A DNA stretch of 64,000 bases from Lagopus muta (Eukaryota > Chordata > Aves > Galliformes > Phasianidae), in NCBI RefSeq assembly GCF_023343835.1, contig NC_064447.1, positions 62,001-126,000 on the forward strand, read 5' to 3'. Position 1 is the first letter of the stretch, and every line of letters begins with the position of its first letter. The notes below the pieces were generated by a model that was not told the DNA's origin, ran no database searches, and saw only the letters and a program-made list of their open reading frames with translations. Made by a program: the position numbers and the translations under genes. Of the stretch, positions 1-11,573 are shown in pieces.

Positions 1-2
1 GT

Positions 3-896
3 CTGGTGCCTCCCTGAAAAGTATGCCTGGTCTGGAAATCTGTTCTTATGTCCTAGCTTTTGTGCAGTAAAGGAGCTTTTGAAACGTTGCTTCTTGCAGC
101 AGTTCAGTGTTTCAGGAGAGAGAAAAACACAGCTGGCAGAGGCTGGATTTCTGCTGTTAGTGAAGCTGAGCTGAGCTCTAAACTGGCTCTTACACTGGGA
201 ACGTGAGCAAAGCCTGCAGGCACAGGGGATTAGCTTTTCCCTGCGGGCTGAGCACGTCAGAGGCAGGTCATCGCTGGGAGAGCTCGTGCTTTACAGCATC
301 AGGCCGTACAGAGAAAGTAATTCTAAAAGCAAGCTTGCCAGTTCTTTTTGAGCTGAGCGGTTGTTGAGCAAGGAAAGATTGGAGATGCTGTTCGCTCATG
401 GAAGGCAGAGAGGCAAAAAGCAAGGAAAGGGTGTGCTGTGCATGGCCAGTTCATCGCACCTGCACCGCTCCCCCTGCTCCAAAGAGGAGCAGCTCAGCGA
501 GCTTGGCCTGGGCCACTGAAGGGAACACAGCAACATCTGGACCAACCCCTCCATTCCCGCCCCCTCCGCACGCCTCGCCACTTTCCTGCTTTTCATGCCA
601 GGGTGGGGCGGAGTGGCTTTCAGCTGAGTCCGGTCACGGCGCCGGCGGAACCGCCGTCCCCAGCACTGGGCCGTGTGGGCGACTGGCGGTGGTGCTGGGA
701 TGGATGGACTGCTCTGCACTGCAGAAGGAAAGCAGCAGCCCATCCGACTCCGTTTAGACTGCAATAAAGGAAATATCTCACCGTAGCTAGGAGCCAGTTG
801 AGTCAAAAGGAGCTCAGCACCTCAGCTTCCTGGAGCGTGGCATCTCGTTTAAAATAATGGGGTTTGAAAGCTGAACAGTGTCTAGTCCAACCAGCT
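3..896. other. Left part of unit, no gene recognised
   Basis: No coding signal is recognised; open frames here are short and overlap on both strands. A GC-box-bearing stretch (about 555-700, with CCCGCCCCC and GGGGCGG) is followed by an AATAAA at 763-768, so a short non-coding transcript is possible but unsupported. Copies A, C and F share GGCAGAG, CAGTTCATC and AAAGAGGAG around 405-485, while B, D, E and G carry GGCGGAG, CAGCTCATC and AAGGAGGAG. Confidence 0.4.
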
Positions 897-1220
897 TATT
901 CTCTTAGGCCGTGGTGAAGCTGAGGAAACCAACTCAGGAATGGGACACGGCATGTGTTGTGTCAAGCAGGCGATGCCTTTATTACAGCCGGGTGCGTGGG
1001 ATCGCTCCACCAACACGCACAGCCAGAGAAGCAGGGACTGCAGATTTATAGGCGTAGCATGTACGTATCCATCACATTCCAAGGACATGGGCAGAAATTC
1101 CAAGAAATAATTCACATCTCTGGTGGTCATGAGATGAAGGCTAATAGTCATCCTCGCTGTCAATTTCCAACCTTTTAAGGGGGCCTGCCCAAACCGGCTC
1201 CCACTGATGTTACGTCATGC
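897..1220 (-). mobile_element. Antisense LTR-like remnant (in every unit)
   Basis: On the minus strand a TATA-like TATAAAT (plus 1044-1050) is followed about 60 bases on by AATAAA (plus 978-983) and then a TGCCTGCTTGACACAACA-like stretch. This is the order expected of a retroviral U3-R-U5. Clean TG/CA ends or a target duplication are not seen, so it is a decayed or partial LTR. It is present in all units at the same offset, so it predates the amplification. Confidence 0.4.
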
Positions 1221-1327
1221 TGAGGCATCCGTTTTGCCATCTGATCTTCAACAAGAGGACGTCAATTCTAAGCCGATTCCAGAAATCCCATCAGAGGGAG
1301 CAGATGTTCCGGCAGACAGAACAAACT

Positions 1328-1640
1328 GTGATCTTCAAGGACCCTTGCGGCACAAACCGTTCTACAGTTCAATGATCACTAAGAAACATCCCAACCCATG
1401 CCATCCTGTGCCTCTCTGATCTTCCAGGACCCTTCCAACACAAACCAATCTACGGTTCTTTGATCATCAAGGAACTCCCAACGCTGGCCATCCCAACCGA
1501 GCCATCCTGTGGTTCTTAATGATCTTCCAGGACCCTTCCAACACAAACCGTCCTATGGTTCTATGATCTTCCAGGACTTTCCCAACGCATCCATGCTGTG
1601 GTTCTTCATGATCTCCAAGGACCCTCCTGTGCTGGTGATG
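1328..1640 (-). repeat. Degenerate ~50-bp repeats resembling CR1 3' tails
   Basis: About six diverged copies of a GATCTTCCAGGACCC / TTCCAACACAAACC / CCTATGGTTCTAT motif lie head to tail. The motif resembles the reverse complement of the CR1 3' untranslated end (ATTCTATGATTCTATG tail). It sits immediately upstream of the putative promoter in every unit. A C/T-rich variant block near 1482 (AACGCTGGCC versus AATGCACGCC) separates copies A and D from the others. Confidence 0.5.
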
Positions 1641-1765
1641 TCACAATGCCGTGCTGAGCTCACAGAGGCCCCGGGGCGGGGCGGGGGCAGTGGGTCAGCG
1701 CTCACCCTGCCGGCCCCATTCTGCGGGTGTGCAGGTCTGCGAGCAGCTGTGCGAGCGGTGCAGCC
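1630..1765 (+). promoter_or_regulatory. Putative TATA-less promoter of the TMCO5-like gene (copy A)
   Basis: A CRE-like TGATGTCA lies at 1636-1643 and overlapping GC boxes (GGGGCGGGGCGGGGGC) at 1673-1688, about 80 bp before the start codon. No TATA box is seen. An AG at 1733-1734 after a weak pyrimidine tract could instead be a splice acceptor, which would make the first coding exon internal and place the promoter further upstream. The same block recurs before every copy (for example 8030, 14401, 21294, 27667, 34050 and 40450). Confidence 0.35.
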
Positions 1766-3585
1766 ATGCGGGCCCAGTTTGCCAGCGGAAATTTAACAGC
1801 GCTGCAGCGCGTGAAGCTGCTGCAGGAGCTGATGCAGGTGAGCTCTGGGTGGGCGGGCACAGAAGGGCCGGCGGGACGAGCTGCCGGCTGGAGGGCGCCC
1901 TGCCCGTGGCGCGGCAGCATAGGGCCGGGCACCTCCGGCGGGATGCAGAGCTGCCGGCAGCGCCTCGGTGCCAGCGCCGCTCCTCTCTCCTCCCACAGGC
2001 TCATGAGCGGGTTGTGGAGAACCACAGAGCTGAGGCCAAGGAACTGCTGATGAAGGTGAGCGGATGCAGCGGCACGGGCCGGTGTGGGTGTGCGGGCTCG
2101 GCAGTGCTGCCGTGGGGCGTGGGGTGGGAGAAGTCCCCCCGTGCGGGGCTGCAGCTGCAGCCCTGCGGGCGCCGGTCGCCCCGATGGAGGAGGTGGGAGG
2201 GGACGGCGGCACGGAGCTCTGTGGGAGCGCCGGTGTCCTGATGGCCTCTCCTCCTTGCCCGCAGGAGTGCCGGAAAGCACGGGATGAAAGAGGGGCTGCT
2301 AGGCAAGAGGAGCTGGAGCAGGTAGGGTGGAGCGGGGGCTCGTCCTCAGAACTCGGCGTCCTCACGGCTCTGGCTGTGAGGAGGACCTCGGTCCCGGTCC
2401 CCTGGGTCCATGGGTCCCAGCACAGCCATCCCACATGGCCCAGCTGTTGTCTTGCAGAAGAAGCAGCTCATCGCCCAGCTGGAAAAGCAGCTGCAGGCTG
2501 AGAGCGAGGAGATTGAGGTAGTGTGGAGGGGCGAGGGGATCGGGGCTGCCCGCCCCCAGGCTGGGGACCTGGAGGAGGGCTGCAGCGGGCACGGCGCTCA
2601 CGCTTTTGTCTGCCAGGTGCTGCGCCAGGAGAAACAGCGCCTGCAAGAGGAGCTGGAGGAGCTGGAGGTGGAGAGTGCCTGGTGAGTGGGACTGGGCCCT
2701 GCAGCCCACGCCTGCACCCCGGGGTCTCTGCAGCACCCGGGGCAGCAATGGGGCTGCAGCGCTGCTGGGCTTGGGGCTCGGGTTCCGTTCGGCACGTGGC
2801 GGGACGGAGCAGCCCCATCCCAGCCCTGGGGTGGGCGCACACTGCTGGGGAGCCCCCGCGGTGACAGAGGCCGGCACCCTCCGACCGAGCCTTGTGCCCT
2901 ACAGGCAGCAGCATCAGATGGAGCTGGAGGCAGCCCCCGTGCCTGGGGCTGTGCTGCCGGAGCTGGTGGAGGCACAGCTGGTAAGGGGCAGAGCCCACCG
3001 CACCCCCACCCCACCCACAAGGGTCTCCCCGGGGACGGGGCTCCCTGCAGCACCGGGGCTGTGCTGCTGCGCTGCCGGCTCCCGCTGTCCCGCACGAGCC
3101 CCGGCTGTGCAGCAGGGCCTGACCACCGTCCCTGCCCCGTGTTCACCTACAGGAGAAGGAGGAGCGGGTGAGGAGACGAGGACTCGCCTTCTGGATGGAG
3201 TGAGTGTCCCCTCGTTGCCCCGTGCCCAGCCGCCAGCAGCCGGGCTCCCGGCGGGGGGCTGATGGCCTGGACCCCCACTGCAGCCGGCGGGGCTCCCAAA
3301 CGGCCCCTTCGGCACTGTGTGGGGCTGTGCTGCCGTGGGGGGGGACGCCTCATTCCCGGCCCCCTTTCTCTTTTGCCCCGCAGGACGATCTGCGTCATCC
3401 TGGTCTGCCTCCAGCTCCTCCTCGTTGTTGTGCTGGGCTCTGCAGTGCTGTACGCCCAGCACTTCGACCAGGAGCTCTTCTATCGGCTCCTGCCTCGAGT
3501 GCTGCCCCGGGCAACGTACGCTTCCCTGGCGTACTTTGCGAGCAGCACCCTGCGTGTGGTCTGTGATGGGCTGCTGCCCATCTGA
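1766..3585 (+). CDS. TMCO5-like: TMCO5-like coiled-coil single-pass membrane protein, copy A (8 exons)
   Basis: Exons: 1766-1837, 1999-2055, 2265-2321, 2458-2517, 2617-2681, 2905-2980, 3153-3199 and 3384-3585. All have GT/AG borders and compatible phases and encode 211 residues. Residues ~11-128 form a Glu/Lys/Gln/Leu heptad-rich coiled coil (for example KKQLIAQLEKQLQAESEEIE in exon 4). An Arg-rich stretch at 134-138 precedes one hydrophobic helix (~147-168, ICVILVCLQLLLVVVLGSAVLY). A 43-residue tail follows, with the pattern LLPRVLPRAT...LLPI. That tail pattern (LP-x-VL-x-R-[ST]...LLP at the end) is what I remember of mammalian TMCO5A/B, a germ-cell membrane protein; the assignment is inference. 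Arg before the helix suggests a cytosolic N-terminus. Copy A alone has Gln57 (Arg in the others) and shares Val135 with copy F. The first ATG after the possible acceptor was taken as start. Confidence 0.68.
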
Positions 3586-4047
3586 CCGCCGGGCTCGGTA
3601 GCCCCTCCCAGCTCGGGGCTGCGCGGTGGGGCGCGGGGAGAGGGCTCTGTCCCCATGGAAGGGGCCTCTCCTGTGCTCCTGCCCCCCGGGGCGCACAGGC
3701 ACAGCTGTGGGGCAGTGCTGACAGGCGGCTGAGTGCCACCCCTTTGGACTTCTCAGTGAGTTTCTACTGTCGTCGTGAGCCGTCGTCGGCTGAACACCAC
3801 CTCCTGCGACGACCCAGCGCACTGGAGGGGTCCGCACCTGACACCAGGACGTGGCTGGATCTACGAGCGCTTTGCTGCCTGTCCCTCTTTCCCCATTTTC
3901 TGCCTTTTTGTCATCTGGTATTCTTTGGCTCTTTGTCACAGCCATTGCCTACAGTTGTTACATCTAATGTTATTCATTGCAATCAGCCCATTGGCCAATG
4001 TTACCACCAATTGGTTGTTGCTGGCTGTTAAGAAAGCTCTCAATAAA
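3586..4047 (+). terminator. 3' UTR and polyadenylation signal of copy A
   Basis: After the stop at 3583-3585 the first AATAAA in sense orientation is at 4042-4047, preceded by an AT-richer stretch with three CCAAT/ATTGG motifs (about 3988-4016). The same signal recurs in each unit at the same offset (10442, 16813, 23707, 30079, 36462 and 42862). No transcript evidence is available. Confidence 0.45.
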
Positions 4048-4559
4048 TGGTCATCTATTATTCCTCTGAGTTTGGATGACTCCATTGCGGTAGCGGCCCT
4101 TTGCTGACCAGGGGAGGCACGACTCAGGAGACGGAAAGAGATTCCGCCCTTCAAAAGGCACCGAGTGGGACGAGACGTAGATGGGAAGAGAAACGGGATG
4201 AGCAGCGCCCCTCTGCACACAGACGTCTGCTGCTGTGTCTGCACAGATCTCTTCTGCCCAGTGGAGTTTGTCCATGAAGGCTGCAGCAAAGAAAAAGTGT
4301 CTCTGCTGGGGGGCTCTGGAGAGGCATAGAGATGGAAGACAGGAGAAATGAAAACCAAAAGCAGAAGCCCAAGGTCAAATGGTGCCAAACAGCATAACCC
4401 CAGGAACAAGAGGCTGAACCCCTTTAGCAAAAGCCTGAAGCCAAGGCCCAAAGATTTCACCCTTTTAACAAGAAGTTGCACCCCAGTGCCAAATGCTGCA
4501 CCCCTTTCACCAAATCCCGCGTTAGCAGGACTGGTGGCTGTGGCTTTAGACCCCTGCCA

Positions 4560-5025
4560 ACATTTATGGGCGGAACAGCTTCAGGGAAGGGTTCGCCGGG
4601 CGGTCAGGGGACGGCGGCGCGGGGGCACCGCCGCCGGCCCCGTCCGTCCTCCGTCGGAACCGAGCCGTCCTCCGTCGTTGCGGCGGGGCGCCGCCGGGCT
4701 GCGAGAAGCGGCGGCTGACCGCGAGCGGCGGGACCCGGCCGGTGTCCGGGAGCGGCTCCTGGCTGAGCCGGGCAGCCCCGGAAGAGAGGGAGCGACCGCA
4801 CGGATCGAGACGCGTTCGAGCCCGGCACGGAGTCCGCAAGAGCCTTCGGCTCTCGCCGGCTCCAATCATCGGCAGCGCTGTGCTGAGCTGCTGCCCCGCA
4901 GCCGCAGTCCCCAAGTGCCGGTTTCCGTCTGTGCGTCCCCGTGCGGAGCTCCCGGAGCCGCGTGGAGCCGACGTGGAGCCGCTTCGTGTTGGCCCCGAGG
5001 AGGGAAGCCGTGAGGGGGGATGATT
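4560..5025. promoter_or_regulatory. CpG island between gene copies
   Basis: Dense CpG and GC-rich sequence starts just after the GGGAAGGG at 4585-4592 and runs to about 5020. It lies downstream of one gene copy and about 3.1 kb upstream of the next. Copies are at about 10960-11409, 17331-17780, 24225-24675, 30597-31046 and 36980-37440; there is none after copy G. Units A and F contain an 11-bp duplication (ACGTGGAGCCG) at 4970-4982 and 37390-37402. Overlapping long open frames on both strands are composition artefacts. It may be a promoter for the next copy or for an unseen transcript. Confidence 0.5.
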
Positions 5026-5154
5026 GTTCGGGTGGGAGCTGGTTGGGAATGCGGTCATTTCTCTGTTTATTGCTCTGTATGTTCAATGATTAAATGTTTA
5101 GCGTTCGTTTTTCAGCACTTCTGTGTGCAGTCAATTCTGCAGCTCTAAAGACCC

Positions 5155-5202
5155 CCCCGTCCCCGTCCCCGTCCCCGTCCCCGTCCCTGTCCCCGTCCCC
5201 GT
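5155..5202 (+). repeat. CCCCGT hexanucleotide repeat, 8 units (unit A)
   Basis: Eight 6-bp units, one of them CCCTGT. The locus differs in length between tandem copies and acts as a copy barcode. Confidence 0.95.
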
Positions 5203-5317
5203 GCCCACCGCCGGGTAAGGACGGGGCGGCACAAACCGCTGTCATAGGACTGCAACCACCAGCCCCGTTCCTTCCCCCAAAATCCTTGCCCCTCCTCAAC
5301 GCCGCGTGGGAAATGGT

Positions 5318-5520
5318 TGGGGTGGGATTCTGGGAGAGCTGGGGCAGCTCAGCCTGCGCAAGAGGAGGCTCGGGGGGATCCCGGGCACGGCCATCGGTCC
5401 CTGCAGGAGCTGCGGAGAGGACGGAGCCGGGCTGCACCCGGCGGTGCCCAGCAGCGGGACCGGAGGCTCACGCTGCAGCACAGCAGGTTTCCCTGCATGT
5501 CACCGCTGAGCTCTGGTCAG
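5318..5520 (+). mobile_element. CR1 LINE fragment inside the unit
   Basis: GAGCTGGGGCAGCTCAGCC followed by AAGAGGAGGCTC, and later GTGCCCAGCAGCGGGACC and CTGCAGCACAGCAGGTTTCC, follow the order of the CR1 ORF2 C-terminal and 3' region (as I remember the consensus). It is diverged and frameshifted. Present in units A-F. Confidence 0.55.
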
Positions 5521-5835
5521 CGCCGCTGGATGTTTTTGCCAGTGATCACAATGCGGGAGATGAGAGCATCCTTGTGAAATCCACCGGGCATCCTAAGGCA
5601 CGAGGTGCTGCTGGCATCCTGAGGTTTTCAAGGGGCAGCAGGGGGAACTGGAGGGCTCAGGGCAGTAGCTGGGGGCTCTTGAAGGGACCGCGAGGTGGCA
5701 GCAGGACCCCCAACAGCGGAGACGTCGGCTCCCCAGAGCCCCGTGTATGGCTGTGAGAAGGGTGGAGGGTGTAAGAAACGTAGAATGTGCACAGGGCTTA
5801 TGATTGCCATGACTCAGGCTTGACATATTCATATA

Positions 5836-5912
5836 TCCCTTTCCCTGTTTCCCTTTTTCCCTTTCCCTTTTTCCTCTCCCTTTTTCCTCTCCCTTTCCCT
5901 CCACAAGAGAAG
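5836..5912. repeat. Pyrimidine tract (CCCTTT/CCTCTCCC)n
   Basis: About 77 bases of almost pure C/T on the plus strand, essentially identical in each unit (B 12207, C 18578, D 25473, E 31856, F 38256). It is a homopurine-homopyrimidine tract able to form H-DNA. The remaining DNA to the unit end (5913-6400) shows no gene. Confidence 0.85.
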
Positions 5913-8165
5913 ACGGCTGTACTCTGAGGGCAGGCGGAGGTAGGACAAGGGTCAGGAGCAAGGGCAGAAGGGTTTCTTTGTTGCTCAGTGGAAGGAAGGG
6001 CTGTGCTTAGCGCAGGCGGATTTGCCCTGGTGTTTCTTACAAGGACTGAGGGTGGGATGAGAGGCGCCCTGCAGTGGGCGTGCTTGCCAGTAGGCAAAGG
6101 AGAAATGCAAATGATGCCAGTCAGTCTCTGCGCTGTACTGGGGAGCCAGCCTGGGAGCAGAGCGACGTGAGAGCCCCACTGCCTTCTGCCTGTGAGCTGA
6201 ACGGAAGGATTCCTGGGCTGAGATGGATCTCCATCTCTGCAGCTCCTGACCTCTTGGATTTGGTGATCTGGTGCAGGGAAGCTTTTGGCCATGATTTATC
6301 ATCGCCGTAGCTAACCTGCGTGGGAAAAGTTGACGTTAGATCTTGCATCCAAGCTTTGAGCACAGCTTTGACTTGCCAGTGCTTCCCGTTGTCTCCACTT
6401 GTCTGGTGCCTCCCTGAAAAGTATGCCTGGTCTGGAAATCTGTTCTTATGTCCTAGCTTTTGTGCAGTAAAGGAGCTTTTGAAACGTTGCTTCTTGCAGC
6501 AGTTCAGTGTTTCAGGAGAGAGAAAAACACAGCTGGCAGAGGCTGGATTTCTGCTGTTAGTGAAGCTGAGCTGAGCTCTAAACTGGCTCTTACACTGGGA
6601 ACGTGAGCAAAGCCTGCAGGCACAGGGGATTAGCTTTTCCCTGCGGGCTGAGCACGTCAGAGGCAGGTCATCGCTGGGAGAGCTCGTGCTTTACAGCATC
6701 AGGCCGTACAGAGAAAGTAATTCTAAAAGCAAGCTTGCCAGTTCTTTTTGAGCTGAGCGGTTGTTGAGCAAGGAAAGATTGGAGATGCTGTTCGCTCATG
6801 GAAGGCGGAGAGGCAAAAAGCAAGGAAAGGGTGTGCTGTGCATGGCCAGCTCATCGCACCTGCACCGCTCCCCCTGCTCCAAGGAGGAGCAGCTCAGCGA
6901 GCTTGGCCTGGGCCACTGAAGGGAACACAGCAACATCTGGACCAACCCCTCCATTCCCGCCCCCTCCGCACGCCTCGCCACTTTCCTGCTTTTCATGCCA
7001 GGGTGGGGCGGAGTGGCTTTCAGCTGAGTCCGGTCACGGCGCCGGCGGAACCGCCGTCCCCAGCACTGGGCCGTGTGGGCGACTGGCGGTGGTGCTGGGA
7101 TGGATGGACTGCTCTGCACTGCAGAAGGAAAGCAGCAGCCCATCCGACTCCGTTTAGACTGCAATAAAGGAAATATCTCACCGTAGCTAGGAGCCAGTTG
7201 AGTCAAAAGGAGCTCAGCACCTCAGCTTCCTGGAGCGTGGCATCTCGTTTAAAATAATGGGGTTTGAAAGCTGAACAGTGTCTAGTCCAACCAGCTTATT
7301 CTCTTAGGCCGTGGTGAAGCTGAGGAAACCAACTCAGGAATGGGACACGGCATGTGTTGTGTCAAGCAGGCGATGCCTTTATTACAGCCGGGTGCGTGGG
7401 ATCGCTCCACCAACACGCACAGCCAGAGAAGCAGGGACTGCAGATTTATAGGCGTAGCATGTACGTATCCATCACATTCCAAGGACATGGGCAGAAATTC
7501 CAAGAAATAATTCACATCTCTGGTGGTCATGAGATGAAGGCTAATAGTCATCCTCGCTGTCAATTTCCAACCTTTTAAGGGGGCCTGCCCAAACCGGCTC
7601 CCACTGATGTTACGTCATGCTGAGGCATCCGTTTTGCCATCTGATCTTCAACAAGAGGACGTCAATTCTAAGCCGATTCCAGAAATCCCATCAGAGGGAG
7701 CAGATGTTCCGGCAGACAGAACAAACTGTGATCTTCAAGGACCCTTGCGGCACAAACCGTTCTACAGTTCAATGATCACTAAGAAACATCCCAACCCATG
7801 CCATCCTGTGCCTCTCTGATCTTCCAGGACCCTTCCAACACAAACCAATCTACGGTTCTTTGATCATCAAGGAACTCCCAATGCACGCCATCCCAACCGA
7901 GCCATCCTGTGGTTCTTAATGATCTTCCAGGACCCTTCCAACACAAACCGTCCTATGGTTCTATGATCTTCCAGGACTTTCCCAACGCATCCATGCTGTG
8001 GTTCTTCATGATCTCCAAGGACCCTCCTGTGCTGGTGATGTCACAATGCCGTGCTGAGCTCACAGAGGCCCCGGGGCGGGGCGGGGGCAGTGGGTCAGCG
8101 CTCACCCTGCCGGCCCCATTCTGCGGGTGTGCAGGTCTGCGAGCAGCTGTGCGAGCGGTGCAGCC

Positions 8166-9985
8166 ATGCGGGCCCAGTTTGCCAGCGGAAATTTAACAGC
8201 GCTGCAGCGCGTGAAGCTGCTGCAGGAGCTGATGCAGGTGAGCTCTGGGTGGGCGGGCACAGAAGGGCCGGCGGGACGAGCTGCCGGCTGGAGGGCGCCC
8301 TGCCCGTGGCGCGGCAGCAGAGGGCCGGGCACCTCCGGCGGGATGCAGAGCTGCCGGCAGCGCCTCGGTGCCAGCGCCGCTCCTCTCTCCTCCCACAGGC
8401 TCATGAGCGGGTTGTGGAGAACCACAGAGCTGAGGCCAAGGAACTGCTGATGAAGGTGAGCGGATGCAGCGGCACGGGCCGGTGTGGGTGTGCGGGCTCG
8501 GCAGTGCTGCCGTGGGGCGTGGGGTGGGAGAAGTCCCCCCGTGCGGGGCTGCAGCTGCAGCCCTGCGGGCGCCGGTCGCCCCGATGGAGGAGGTGGGAGG
8601 GGACGGCAGCACGGAGCTCCGTGGGAGCGCCGGTGCCCTGATGGCCTCTCCTCCTTGCCCGCAGGAGTGCCGGAAAGCACGGGATGAAAGAGGGGCTGCT
8701 AGGCGAGAGGAGCTGGAGCAGGTAGGGTGGAGCGGGGGCTCGTCCTCAGAACTCGGCGTCCTCACGGCTCTGGCTGTGAGGAGGACCTCGGTCCCGGTCC
8801 CTTGGGTCCGTGGGTCCCAGCACAGCCATCCCACATGGCCCAGCTGTTGTCTTGCAGAAGAAGCAGCTCATCGCCCAGCTGGAAAAGCAGCTGCAGGCTG
8901 AGAGCGAGGAGATTGAGGTAGTGTGGAGGGGCGAGGGGATCGGGGCTGCCCGCCCCCAGGCTGGGGACCTGGAGGAGGGCTGCAGCGGGCACGGCGCTCA
9001 CGCTTTTGTCTGCCAGGTGCTGCGCCAGGAGAAACAGCGCCTGCAAGAGGAGCTGGAGGAGCTGGAGGTGGAGAGTGCCTGGTGAGTGGGACTGGGCCCT
9101 GCAGCCCACGCCTGCACCCCGGGGTCTCTGCAGCACCCGGGGCAGCAATGGGGCTGCAGCGCTGCTGGGCTTGGGGCTCGGGTTCCGTTCGGCACGTGGC
9201 GGGACGGAGCAGCCCCATCCCAGCCCTGGGGTGGGCGCACACTGCTGGGGAGCCCCTGCGGTGACAGAGGCCGGCACCCTCCGACCGAGCCTTGTGCCCT
9301 ACAGGCAGCAGCATCAGATGGAGCTGGAGGCAGCCCCCGTGCCTGGGGCTGTGCTGCCGGAGCTGGTGGAGGCACAGCTGGTAAGGGGCAGAGCCCACCG
9401 CACCCCCAGCCCACCCACAAGGGTCTCCCCGGGGACGGGGCTCCCTGCAGCACCGGGGCTGTGCTGCTGCGCTGCCGGCTCCCGCTGTCCCGCACGAGCC
9501 CCGGCTGTGCAGCAGGGCCTGACCACCGTCCCTGCCCCGTGTTCACCTACAGGAGAAGGAGGAGCGGGCGAGGAGACGAGGACTCGCCTTCTGGATGGAG
9601 TGAGTGTCCCCTCGTTGCCCCGTGCCCAGCCGCCAGCAGCCGGGCTCCCGGCGGGGGGCTGATGGCCTGGACCCCCACTGCAGCCGGCGGGGCTCCCAAA
9701 CGGCCCCTTCGGCACTGTGTGGGGCTGTGCTGCCGTGGGGGGGGACGCCTCATTCCCGGCCCCCTTTCTCTTTTGCCCCGCAGGACGATCTGCGTCATCC
9801 TGGTCTGCCTCCAGCTCCTCCTCGTTGTTGTGCTGGGCTCTGCAGTGCTGTACGCCCAGCACTTCGACCAGGAGCTCTTCTATCGGCTCCTGCCTCGAGT
9901 GCTGCCCCGGGCAACGTACGCTTCCCTGGCGTACTTTGCGAGCAGCACCCTGCGTGTGGTCTGTGATGGGCTGCTGCCCATCTGA
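8166..9985 (+). CDS. TMCO5-like: TMCO5-like protein, copy B
   Basis: Exons lie at the copy A positions plus 6400, with identical borders. The product has Arg28, Arg57 and Ala135, the sequence shared exactly by copies B, D, E and G and therefore the array consensus. Intron changes relative to A include GGCAGC for GGCGGC near 8605 and CTGCGG for CCGCGG near 9256. Confidence 0.68.
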
Positions 9986-11543
9986 CCGCCGGGCTCGGTA
10001 GCCCCTCCCAGCTCGGGGCTGCGCGGTGGGGCGCGGGGAGAGGGCTCTGTCCCCATGGAAGGGGCCTCTCCTGTGCTCCTGCCCCCCGGGGCGCACAGGC
10101 ACAGCTGTGGGGCAGTGCTGACAGGCGGCTGAGTGCCACCCCTTTGGACTTCTCAGTGAGTTTCTACTGTCGTCGTGAGCCGTCGTCGGCTGAACACCAC
10201 CTCCTGCGACGACCCAGCGCACTGGAGGGGTCCGCACCTGACACCAGGACGTGGCTGGATCTACGAGCGCTTTGCTGCCTGTCCCTCTTTCCCCATTTTC
10301 TGCCTTTTTGTCATCTGGTATTCTTTGGCTCTTTGTCACAGCCATTGCCTACAGTTGTTACATCTAATGTTATTCATTGCAATCAGCCCATTGGCCAATG
10401 TTACCACCAATTGGTTGTTGCTGGCTGTTAAGAAAGCTCTCAATAAATGGTCATCTATTATTCCTCTGAGTTTGGATGACTCCATTGCGGTAGCGGCCCT
10501 TTGCTGACCAGGGGAGGCACGACTCAGGAGACGGAAAGAGATTCCGCCCTTCAAAAGGCACCGAGTGGGACGAGACGTAGATGGGAAGAGAAACGGGATG
10601 AGCAGCGCCCCTCTGCACACAGACGTCTGCTGCTGTGTCTGCACAGATCTCTTCTGCCCAGTGGAGTTTGTCCATGAAGGCTGCAGCAAAGAAAAAGTGT
10701 CTCTGCTGGGGGGCTCTGGAGAGGCATAGAGATGGAAGACAGGAGAAATGAAAACCAAAAGCAGAAGCCCAAGGTCAAATGGTGCCAAACAGCATAACCC
10801 CAGGAACAAGAGGCTGAACCCCTTTAGCAAAAGCCTGAAGCCAAGGCCCAAAGATTTCACCCTTTTAACAAGAAGTTGCACCCCAGTGCCAAATGCTGCA
10901 CCCCTTTCACCAAATCCCGCGTTAGCAGGACTGGTGGCTGTGGCTTTAGACCCCTGCCAACATTTATGGGCGGAACAGCTTCAGGGAAGGGTTCGCCGGG
11001 CGGTCAGGGGACGGCGGCGCGGGGGCACCGCCGCCGGCCCCGTCCGTCCTCCGTCGGAACCGAGCCGTCCTCCGTCGTTGCGGCGGGGCGCCGCCGGGCT
11101 GCGAGAAGCGGCGGCTGACCGCGAGCGGCGGGACCCGGCCGGTGTCCGGGAGCGGCTCCTGGCTGAGCCGGGCAGCCCCGGAAGAGAGGGAGCGACCGCA
11201 CGGATCGAGACGCGTTCGAGCCCGGCACGGAGTCCGCAAGAGCCTTCGGCTCTCGCCGGCTCCAATCATCGGCAGCGCTGTGCTGAGCTGCTGCCCCGCA
11301 GCCGCAGTCCCCAAGTGCCGGTTTCCGTCTGTGCGTCCCCGTGCGGAGCTCCCGGAGCCGCGTGGAGCCGCTTCGTGTTGGCCCCGAGGAGGGAAGCCGT
11401 GAGGGGGGATGATTGTTCGGGTGGGAGCTGGTTGGGAATGCGGTCATTTCTCTGTTTATTGCTCTGTATGTTCAATGATTAAATGTTTAGCGTTCGTTTT
11501 TCAGCACTTCTGTGTGCAGTCAATTCTGCAGCTCTAAAGACCC

Positions 11544-11573
11544 CCCCGTCCCCGTCCCCGTCCCCGTCCCCGT
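11544..11573 (+). repeat. CCCCGT repeat, 5 units (unit B)
   Basis: Five perfect units. Confidence 0.95.

Noticed and set aside
1651..2241. Plus-strand frame with a zinc-finger-like CEQLCERC...C stretch
   Set aside because: It reads through the exon 1 donor and overlaps the coding exon in another frame. The Cys spacing has no matching His/Cys partner, and the frame is not maintained by splice phases.
2914..3945. 343-codon minus-strand open frame, repeated in most units
   Set aside because: It lies antisense over exons 6-8 of the TMCO5-like gene, in GC-rich sequence. It has no domain, and the sense strand explains the conservation with correct splice sites and phases.
4348..5013. 221-244-codon frame across the unit CpG island
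   Set aside because: Its length and sequence shift between units because of the 11-bp indel, overlapping frames are open on both strands, and the composition is Arg/Pro/Ala as expected from CpG-rich DNA.
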